From NCBI GenBank assembly GCA_000149265.1, contig CH003181.1, positions 361,488-425,487 of the forward strand: a stretch of DNA of 64,000 nucleotides, given 5' to 3'. Every line of letters starts with the position of its first letter. Position 1 is the first letter of the stretch. The notes under the pieces were generated by a model, which did no database searches, was not told where the DNA came from, and worked only from the letters and a program-made list of their open reading frames with translations. Both the position numbers and the translations under genes were made by a program. This document shows positions 1-11,000 of this stretch, piece by piece. This DNA is from Ciona savignyi. Lineage: Eukaryota > Chordata > Ascidiacea > Phlebobranchia > Cionidae.

Positions 1-299
1 GCATGAAACTTTAGCGGTTACGCTATGTAACTCGACTATTTGCTGCATTCTCAATCCCTTAGTCCTCTAACTTTAAATGAAGAATATATAGCATGCCAAC
101 AACATCACGTAGTACTTTCCATAAGGACACAATATCAAATGTCGTGTGCTGACGATAGCAGAACAGGAAATTATGTCAGAACAGTCCGTTGGAAAAGCTT
201 AAGACTTCCTTACATATTCTTTCTATTTATGTTATTCCCGATTGGCAAAGTTTAAACAACATATAAGAACTTATGCATTTACAACAACAATATAATACT

Positions 300-376
300 G
301 TTTATATATAATTATCGAAGGAAAGGAAAAACGGGGGAAAGTTCCTGCGCACGAGTGTTCGTGCACCTTGCAACCA
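300..376 (-). other. Conserved 3' UTR block of the receptor genes, copy 1
   Basis: Just 3' of the orphan terminal exon. Closely similar blocks follow the stop codons of copy A (about 1,935-2,010) and copy B (about 15,735-15,812). Shared core on the plus strand: TATATAATTAT, AAAGGAAAA, then GGGAAAGTTCCTGCGCAC (first base differs). The conservation is comparable to the coding exon next to it. It may simply reflect recent duplication. Confidence 0.6.
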
Positions 377-380
377 CATA

Positions 381-519
381 TCACTTTTCATCCAACGACA
401 CCAGCCCCTCGCTTTCGCCATTTTCGCTTTGTTCTGGATGTTCTTTAGGCATGACTTTACGGACTTCAGCCATGCTGATATCTTCCTCGGTCTGTTTCGT
501 GCCGGAGTCTCTATCACTT
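381..519 (-). pseudogene. Orphan third copy of the GPCR terminal exon
   Basis: This is a third copy of the last coding exon of the two neighbouring receptor genes. Read on the minus strand it starts after a TTTTCAG acceptor, takes one base to complete a codon, and encodes 45 residues. They end in the same acidic tail as the other copies (ENGESEGLVSLDEK) and a TGA at 383-381. The frame is open and the key tail residues are kept, so the exon itself is not damaged. No transmembrane exon lies between it and the exon-1-like piece at 0.9 kb. It is either an alternative last exon of copy A or the remains of a third paralog with its middle deleted. Homology to copy A covers about 170-620 against 1,810-2,305, so flanking intron and 3' UTR were duplicated too. 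Confidence 0.8.
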
Positions 520-894
520 CTGAAAATATGATCTAGCAGTATGCGCGTGAGTAAAATTACCTAGTTTGGGTAGACCGAAATATTGATGGAATACTTAGTG
601 TATTCGAGTATAAGAACAACTGTTAATTTAATAAAATAATTTATTACAAATTTGGCGAATATTTATCGCAACCATATATACCTATATATATACAAAAATT
701 AACTTAGTTTAAATCTAATAAAGAAATATTCATAACAGTATAATTGTGAAAATCGAGCGCATACTGTGATTGCTTTGGTTACTTTACCGACGTGATAATC
801 CAACAAATTTTAATTTCGTAGCCTGGGTACGGAAGGTACTTGTCACCGAGAACGTTTTTTAACGATTTCGGTTCATGAATTTCCGTAATCCTAC

Positions 895-1035
895 TTTTAA
901 GCACTCTCACTTACCCTCCCCCAACTGTGGGTTTCCGCTGGTGAAGTCATTTTTATCCGAAAGTGTCGGAAAATCGTTTCGCCCTTCTACCTTATTCTTT
1001 ACTATACCAACAAAACGGTTACTGAAAAATGGTAA
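895..1035 (-). pseudogene. Exon-1/promoter-like segment of a third GPCR copy
   Basis: On the minus strand this stretch resembles the first exon and upstream flank of copy A at 13.14-13.25 kb. Both have an upstream run reading TTTACTATACCA or similar, an ATG at 950-948, and a CACAGTTGG block directly before a strong GTAAGT donor (914-909). Read from that ATG the exon ends in phase 0, whereas exon 1 of copies A and B ends in phase 1, so either the start differs or the copy has decayed. With the terminal exon at 381-519 this suggests a tandem third receptor that lost its middle exons. The similarity was judged by eye. Confidence 0.45.
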
Positions 1036-2021
1036 AAATTTATATAATTATTTAAAAGAATTGTATGATTGCTTTAATTAAATCAACTCGTTTATTATAA
1101 ATATTAAAAGAATGTTAAAATCATCAATTTCGACCTATATGTTGTTGCTCTAAGCCTAAGGGTTTACGCGACTCGTTTATAGACAACACATAAACACGAA
1201 TCCAGCGAAGGATAAACGGTTAGTAATTCTGACACCAATTAAGCACAATTAATTTAAATAAAAACAGTAGAAGTAAAGAGGCTGTTAAAATAGTTAGGAT
1301 GTCATTTCCTATGACGTGGTGGATTATCAACTTTGACAGGCAAATTCGTGAGTTAATGATTTCGACCCGACACACAGGATTGATTCGACTAAAAGAACTT
1401 TAACAATACGGTATTTCTGGCCAGCAGCTTATCCGTAACGTTGTCTCTATATTAGAACGCATAAGATTAAATGATCCTGCTAATTGCGTGCATCCTGACA
1501 GGCAATGCATTCACTGGGATAACTATTCCTGCACGGTGAAATCGGTAACTCCGGTATAAGTAGTATCATCTATAAAAACACGCCACAACAAATCTAGGAT
1601 GGTATATGAAGGCTATCCCTCATGAATATTACTCTTTATCATCTCATGAATATTACTCTTAAGTTATTACTGGCTACACGCCTGCACAAAAGCGATTTTC
1701 TGTGACCTGACGATTTACCTTCCGATATAATATTAGATTGTCATGTACCACTAGACTATTGTTTCTAAAGTATATATTTACAAGCTGGAATTGTTGACAT
1801 CTGTAAAGACACAGAATAGTCCGTTGGAAAAGCTTAAGACTTCTTTACATGTTCCTCCTATTTATGTTCATCCCGATTGGCAAAGTTTTAACAATATATA
1901 TAAACTTATGTATATACAGCAATAATATAATACTGTTTATATATAATTATCAAAGGAAAGGAAAAGCGGGGGAAAGTTTCTGCGCACAAGTGTTCTTGAA
2001 CCTTGCAATTGCAACCACATA

Positions 2022-5000
2022 TCACTTTTCTTCAAACGACACAAGCCCCTGACTTTCGCCATTTTCGCTTTGTTCTGGGTGTTCTTTAAGCATGATATCC
2101 AGGGGGTTAACTTTAGGGATTTCAGCCATGCTGATATCTCCATCGGTCTGTTTCGTGCAGGAGTCTCTTTCACTTCTGAAAATATCACATTTGTCGTAAA
2201 ATCATATGATCTAGCAGTATGCGCGTGACCAAAATTACCTAGTTTGGGGAGACCAAATATACATTGGTGGAATGAATACCTATGTCTATTTGAGTAAGAG
2301 GCGAACAACGGTGGCTGCATTACAAATAGCCAATTTTTAAATTATTCTCTTTTACATATTGTATTTATCGACTAGTTTTTTTCGAATTACCCGTTTTAGT
2401 ATTAGATGAGACAATTTTGTATGACGTCACTTCCCAAAGAGGACATTATAAGTTAAGTAGTGTTAGAAGGCTGCAAACTGGACGTACTTGTAAATCTTTG
2501 TGAACCCAGTCGAGGCGACACTGCTGATTTCTTTTCCATTCGATTGCTTTTTAGTGAAACGTACAGAAGGACCATGGCCGGATAAACTTGTCGTTTTTGC
2601 TTTAGCTGATTTTTTCACTTTGTTTGTTGCCGTTCTAGGTTGATGAACATTTGAAAATTAAAAAAAGATGTAACTCGACTAGAAATTATCACTGTTTAAA
2701 AATGGCTCAACCCGATATTTAATTAAAATGGGTTGGGTTCACTGGATTTCCGCCAAACAAGCGAGTAATTGACCAGATTTTATATCAAGGAAAATAACGG
2801 TCAAGTATGCAAGTATTTATAGGATACCTACTGTCTTTTAGAATAAAATAATCGCGTATTTGGACGTTTGTGTGATGTAGAAGAACAGAAACTGTAGGAA
2901 TTTCTGCGTCGTATTTAAAATACATCAACTATAGTAACTTCAGTTCTCTGTGTAATTTAAAGTCTCTGTTACGACGACCCCTATTTTAATTACAGGACTA
3001 GATAAATATGAGAAAGGATATATTTTTTATGTGTATCCCGTTAAGCCTTGACCGTTAAGTGTCGGTAAGTATTAGGCCTAGTTTTGCCAACTAGCTAGCG
3101 ACCAGCTTCGAATGTACCGACACTTAGTCTGAAAGGCGATACATTTACACACAACGCTAATCGGTTGGGGATATGTTGCCATATCGATGCATTTCAAGCT
3201 AAATATCACAACCTATGATGTATATATATACAAAGCATACTTACGTCCAACGTCTTGCAAAGCTAGTGCCAAGGAAACTGTAGAGATACGGGTTCAGAGC
3301 CGAGTTCAAATACGCGAGTAATGATCCAACTACTGATAATGTCTCGCACAAGCTTGACTGCAGAAGTTCAAGGGTTACAAACAGCTGGTGTACGTTAATA
3401 CTGGGCTATCAGTGTATCAGACTGAGACTCGGAGTAATGAATTTTAATAGGAACCAGCCAAACACGAATTTTCTGTATACAAAACACGGCAGTGTTGGAG
3501 AGAAACAAAAGGTTTTAAACATAATATCAATGCTACTTAAAATAATAATACAGACTTCGGTTTTTACTACCATACCCCGCGTAATACTATTGCCATTACA
3601 CATAGAATACTTTAATAATATATTAAAAGGAAAACGCAGGTGTTCTATACGTGCAATTGTAAGATAACACCTTGTCATCCTTCAAAATACCGAGGTTATA
3701 TTGTAGTGTGTTGTATTTCCCACCCCTAAAGGTTATTGTCTAATATACTTTAGGGGAAAATATTCTTGTTTTAGGCCGATAGGAAAATGCAAGAAGCTTT
3801 TTCACCCCGGAAATTGTCACATTACGGAGTGTCCACCGTCGGGTTAGCAGAGCAATTGCTGTAGTTGCATTTGATTGCGACGTTTCTATAATCGAATGGG
3901 ATTGTTTTTAAAGGGCCTTTCCAAAGTACACGCCAGAATAAGAAAGCAGGCGGGTTAAATTCTAAATTCTGCAGCTAATAACCAACGTTCTAATTTATCG
4001 AGCTATACGGCCTGACTTACTATCTTATGGTTTACCTGGGAAGACTTGATACCATGGATTTTGGCCATATGTACGGCGTGGAACGGCAGCCAGCAGAACA
4101 CGAAGCAAGCCACAAGTGAAGCGCACATTATAGTGACGCGTCTACGGTCGCGATCCGACCGAGAAGAATATTTCCTTCCTTTACATAAAGATCCTGGTCG
4201 ACGATTGCTGGCTGTGCGCATGCGCGTGGTGGAGAGACGGTGAATGATGAGACCGTAACACGCAACCATAACCTGTGCAGGGAGGAAATAAGTTGTCGCA
4301 TTATAACTTAAAGCCAAGAATCAATCTTTTTTTATGTCCCTGGACGATCACTGCCCTGGGAACTTTTTTCTGTGTAAAAGTTAATCTTGCTTCCTTCGTG
4401 TACATTTTAATTTTATCGCGTACGACTTATTAAATCCAAAATCTGTTAGAAGATGAGTAGAACATATAACTGTACTATTTTCCGGAGAACCTTATAACAA
4501 AATTGTTATAGGCATGATATAAAAGAAAATCTTTTTTTTATGAAATCGTCATTAGACTCTTTCTCTGTTTTTAAATGCGGTATGCTGTATACAAATCTGT
4601 CTATTAACCATTTCAGCTATTTTTTATCTTTACAAGTGGAAATGACAATAAGAGTAATCGCTCGGGATTATCAGGTAATCTTGCGTTTACTCTTATTTCA
4701 ACTCATTACTTCAGTGGATTCAGGAGATGATAAGTACGTTCACAATCACACAACTAACAGAGCATCCTGTTTTGATTAAATTTTTTTTAAAGCAGAGTTT
4801 AATAATACTTAGATTAAAAGTAATTATCTTACCAAAAATGGAATTAAGAACATGACCACAAAATTAAACACGTTGAATATTTTCCATCCTTGTGGCCGGT
4901 CCAAATAATGACATTCAGGTGCCATAAGGTCATCACCATTGGTTTCTAAAAGTATTCCAATAGTTGCGAACATGGACGATTGCGTTGTGGTTGTGAAGTA

Positions 5001-8000
5001 GACATGGACCGAGCTTGTGTGGTTGATTGGCCCGGATCCTGAGCCAGCCCTTTAAAAGATGAATCAGGATATAAAGAATAGTAATGACTCTTCGAATCTG
5101 AAAATGTTGCTTGTTGATTTAGCTAAATTGTGGTTTATTTTGTTTAAATAATTTTAGTTACAGGGATATTTTCGTCATTTTTCTGATAAAAAAAAGTTGT
5201 CAGTTGTCGTCATTTTTTGTCATATTTCTGGTAAAAAATAGTTGACAGTTGTCAAATCAGGTATGAACGTTTAGAAATGCTAACTGGAAATTTGGCTGGT
5301 TGAATACCTTGATGGGATAGTGCAGGTGTCGGCATATTTTAAATACAGTGTACCAGTTTAAAATTAATATCACGATGAAAGCAACCTCGTCTACCAAACT
5401 GTTATGTGCGGTTTGCTTGGTCAACTACTTGATTTTAATATTAGTATTTGAGACTGTCGATTTACATGCTTTAAGAATTTAAAGACTGTTGATTTTGTGA
5501 GACGTATACAGTTTAAGTTTGTATGTGCTTATACTATAGATTTTTTGTCGTGCGCGTCAAATTACCGGCGTGACATGAAAAAAACTCTAGAGTACCACAT
5601 TGTGGCACGCGTGCAATGCTGGGTTGGTGTGTCGCTCTTTAGTCGACAGAATGTGGGATCGAAACTGGTTCGCAAGCTTGTCAATTGAATTCTTGGGAAA
5701 ACATTTAGTGGAGATCAGTTTTTAGAGTTAAGTTATATCTTTAAACGATAACTTCAGATTTTAAATAATAACTTCAGACTTTAAATGATATTTAAATAAA
5801 TAAAATAAAAATAATATGGGCACAAGGCCCATAGTCCTCCCTCGAACGACTTACATATCATCGAATTCCACAAAACTGTTGTTGTATTGCTGTAATAATT
5901 TACTGATATCCCTGTAATAAATAAAAGATTGGTGTAGTTGCAAAGTTTTATTTAATACAGTATAATATAATATTGTGCATTTGATTTCTAAAGATTGAGC
6001 AATGGTTTAAATCTGTACTGATAAGTTAAATGATACAAAGACCTATCTTGACTTTAGTTGGATGGGATAAGATATTATTTTATTTCGTATGTAAAACGCA
6101 GGAGAATTAAAAACGACAACGTAAAGTCATATAACTGACAACGCGATGCCTCAAGGTTATAGCAATGCACTGTCAAATAATTGCAACATAGTTGAACTTA
6201 CACACAGTAGGGTTCGGTCCCAGTGTTTTCATTTTTCGCAAAGCATTCCGATAGAGTTGCAGTGGTGTAACCTTGATTCAAGCACATTTCCGTTTTCTCA
6301 GCAGAGTTCATCGGAAATCGGTAACTACATCGATGAAACAATATTGATTAATCGCAATAACCGGTGAAAATCTTACATTATAAATACTTGATGGCTGTAA
6401 CATCAGGTAAAATCAGTGATAATTTGCCAATTGGATGTTTAGGTGGTCGAACTCAGCCGTCTTCCTTTTGCTCAGGTAGGGGTTTTCTTTAAACTTAAGT
6501 AAATTATGACCAATGAGATTTCCCGCCGTGGCATTTACCAAAAATGGAAAACTTAAACTTTCTCGAATATAGTAAAACGTATGAGATAAAATGTCCTCTA
6601 GTAATTCTGGGTGAAAAAAAACAAAATACTGACATAGTTCATGGAAACAAACATTTATCCGAACCCCCACTGAGCACACAAACACATAATTCGTGACGTT
6701 TTACACACTTTACGTTGTCTAAGTGTGAATCGGTGTTATGTAATGTTCGCACACACAAACCAATGTCGTAAAAAAAACAAGTAAAATCAAAATGTGTTCC
6801 CATTGAAATTCCGAAAGGAACTTATAAATTTGAACGTTTAACTTCGTTCCGTTGATAACCGATTAAAGTAGCGTGTAGAACGGCGTATAAACAAGAATGT
6901 TAAACTGTCAGGCATTATACCAGATCCTGCTTATAAACTTCATATACCTAATCTTATCACACATTCACGTATTAGGTATTATCGCTAGTTAGTCGGTTGT
7001 GTCCTTGGGCAAGGCACTTTACGGACTTGCCTGAACCCAGCGGATTTATGGGTTCAACCAATTTGAAGGAACGTGTCTATCGTACACAACACACTGCAAT
7101 ATAGCTCTGGTAACCCGACGGTGGGCGCGAAGTGATTTGACGATTGCCCGTGTGTTAACCCCCTTTCTTTTTCCCATTAACGGGGATAAACATGAATATC
7201 CTATCCTATAACAGTACCAAACCACAAATAAAGATTTATCCAATACATTCATATAGAACCTTATGTTACTTACCTACAAATACACGATCCTTTCTGTCCG
7301 ACTTTAAAGCTGTAAAGCATAACTGGAATGCACATCAACAGTGCTATTAGCCAGGTTACAGCAGTGATTAGAAGTGATACGGCTGGTTTACGGAGTTTCT
7401 GTAGGGATTCGTTGAATGTGTGGCACACAGCAATGTACCGGTCAATGCTCATTATCTGGAAAAAAAGGTTTTATTACATTTAAATGGACTACAGTTGAAC
7501 CCCGCTTACCTGACCACCTATGGAACCGTCATCAAGCGGTCGCGTTAGCGTGGTGGCCGTCTTAGCGAATTTTGCTTTTAAGCAAGTTGTCGTCATATGC
7601 AGCCAAAACGTTTGCCTTTTTACTAAATTTTTACAAAATGCCATTATTTTTTTGCAAAAAAAGATTTTGAACAACTGTTAGTTCTAAAATTTATTTTTAT
7701 AAAATTCAGTTCTGTTTGTCACAATTTTCTTTGTGTACGCGTGCGCGCTCATGTAATCTTTTTGTTTTGATCACAAAAGAAATTTAAATTTATTATTTTG
7801 GTGACAACGCACATTATTGGGCACGTGTGGTCGCTTTAGCGGAGTTAAATTTGAAGTTTTGGACCGAAAATTGGCGGTCCTGGTCCTGGTGGTCGCGTTA
7901 TTGAAACATAATGCAATGCATTACCATAGTAAATTATTTGGGACCGCACTTAAGTGGTCCTGATAATGAGGTGGTCGTGGTATCGAGGTGGTCATCAAGC

Positions 8001-11000
8001 GGGGTTTCACTGTATTTTATAGGACTACAAATATATCCAGATTACTGTTTAATCACGTTACCTACATAACGTTCATAACCTACATCAAATTAAAAGTGGT
8101 TTACATTTACAACGTTAATTATTGATTTGAATGCGATAAAGTACTCAGAACTTCGTAAAACGGGTTTTACGAGATAGTTTAGGGCAGTGCTTCCCAAACT
8201 AGGGGTCGCGACCCCGACGGGGGTCGCAAGAAAAAAATTTGGGGTCGCAAAAGCTTCCTGTTTTTCATACAAATTGCTTATAATACCCTACTTTATGCTT
8301 CGTAGCCTATTTATTAAAAAAACTTTCTCTGAATTGAAACGGCATTATTGGCGTTTTTGACTACAGTATAAAGATACATTACACTGTTAAATTCCGTCTG
8401 TAGTACTGTGACCAGAGATATATAAACAAGAGAGAGATTGGCAATGACGTCATATTCATTGTTTAACTCGAAAAGAAAAATCAAACTCGTCACGCTTGTG
8501 ATTAAGGTAAGAATCAAAACACTGTATCTGTCATTGTAGCTTTTATCATTTTTAAAAGGCTTTTAGGAAGTGTAACAGTATGGATTTCTTAGTGAACTAA
8601 TCTGACGGGAAACTTTTTATTATTTTAGAGATACAACTTGACGAAAAGAACATTTCATCATCTGTTTCCAACGTTACGAATGTAACAAAATCTACGAATC
8701 TACACCACTTTTACAGCCAATATCAGATACGGAATTAACAGCTATCATTGCAGCAGCCGCCTGCAACATTGGAAAACTATATACACCAGGCAGTTAAGTG
8801 TTACATCTTTAAAGGATATTTATTCCAGTTTATCAAATGCTAATCAATTTTATATCATATTGTTACTCAAAGTTAGATATTCAATGTATAACCATTATAT
8901 TTACCAGCAATAAAAAAGTACAGGTTACCAGAGCTAATTGCAGTGTGTTGAATGTGATCGATATATTGCTAATTGTTTTGTTTAAATCAATTAAACCACA
9001 GGGTTCAGGCAATGTCTGATAAGTTCCTCCTTGCCCAAGGCTACAAATTAACTACCGGTAGCTAGCAGCTGATTTCGACCCCACTGCCTTTTTGCTCACA
9101 GCCAATATGCTAAGTATAAAATAACCAACCAAACAAATATATCATGTAGGCTATGGTATGAAAAAATATTTGGGATAAAGATTTTTTTTTAGAAGGTGGG
9201 TTTATTTTGAGACAATTGCAAAAAATGGTGCTTTCAAATGTTGTCCAGCCATAATTGATTTGTATTTTATTAAGCAGTAATGATTCAAGCAAAGGCATAG
9301 TTTTCGAACGAAATTATATTGAGGGATCTGATGCTTTGTTTGGGATAACCTATTGTTTATTAGAAGTAATTAAAATTACTGAGGCATCCTTCAGAAACTT
9401 ATGTATAGAAACTAACATAAATAAATATTAACAATGTGGCACGATCCGCTTTAGGTCATGTGTATACTTTACAATTCATTCTACAATTTCTAGTGATTCA
9501 GAGGTTTGAGAAGAAAATGTAAAGATTATTAAGTATTATTTTAAGATCAGATGCTGTAGTCATTTAAAAAAATTAAATGAAGTCTCAACAACAAAGGTGA
9601 ACTTCATAAACTTTGTTATTTCTGTTGAATTTATTGTTTTAATTGCCATTTATTTATTACATATACTTGTACTTTGTAACATATGCTGTCAATAAATAAG
9701 GCAAACATATGAAGATGCATCTCTTTGTTTTTATTTATAAATAAAAGGGCAATTGAGAATGATAATAGTAAGTAAACAATTAAACATACAGTTTTAACGA
9801 CCGAAAGTAAACGAACAGTTTTTACTTCTTAAATTAAATTTAGAATTATAATATGGTTCATATTGGTACAAACATTTGACACATAGTTACTATACTTCTG
9901 GTCAGTATGGTAAGGCTAGTTAATTGGATTATGAAAATTACATTCTCAGTTTTGTGATTTTTTAGCATTTAAACAATAACATGAAAATATATAAAAAAAC
10001 GTTTTGCAGCTGTATCCTGTATTGTGTCTTGAATGTAATGGAATCTTCTAGGGCAGTCTTAGTTTAAAGCCTAGACACCATGTTTCTTATTAAAGGAAAC
10101 TCAAGGTGCTGCCATGTCGTCTAGGTTCCGCCGTTTTTTGCAGCTCTACCAAGAACCAGAAAGGCAACCTCAATCACTGCTACTTGTGGCACGCAGCAGT
10201 GATTAGGTAAGCAAAACGACTCACTTCAGTTTTAATGGGCCTATCACCAGTTCGATGAGGAAGATTTAAAAGGGGAATAGCTTCTGGTTTTATACATTTT
10301 CTATTACTAGGCGGATTTAAAATAATATCTTCCGTTTTAGTATCTTTTACAAATTCATGCATTTCCTTTGTGAAGAACCATGGCAATATTATCCTCCCAA
10401 TTTTTTCATCTTGGATCTTGGGATACCTTTTTAAGACATTGTTGTGGCAATTGTTTTCTTGTTTTGCAAAAAGATTCACTGTAAAAATCTTAAAATTTCC
10501 CCTAGAATCAAGTCCACTTTAAATCGTTTTACATTTGAAATAGGCTATTCAGTATTCTGAATATAGTGGACTATCCAATTAGCAGTAAGAAATTACCAAG
10601 CGTATTGCGGACCAAAGCTGCTAATACCAACGTATGGGCAACACTAAAAGGAGGGAAGAAGGGAAACCGCCAACTAAAACTATGAAAACTAAACCCTTAC
10701 CTAAACACTAATATCAATCCATAGAATACTAACTTACAGAAGTTAGTATTCTATGCTCAAACCTAAAACTAACTTTATCTTATGTCATAATTCTAATTTA
10801 AGTGTGCTGTTTTCCTCCTTCCAGGTTTAACCCCCTTCCCCCCCCCAACCTATACTACCAGCGGTAGCAACAACCTACTACCGCTACAGGTATCTAAATA
10901 AATACTACTTTATACCTAAATAGCGCCGATCTCAGTTGCTTGCGCCGCTTAAATAAAAAGCGTATGCATACCAACTTATAAAAAAACGTTCTACAATTTA

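Noticed and set aside
5160..5260. Duplicated GTCATTTTTCTGATAAAAAA segment as a possible regulatory repeat
   Set aside because: Only two short imperfect copies in AT-rich intron sequence; not distinguishable from simple slippage.
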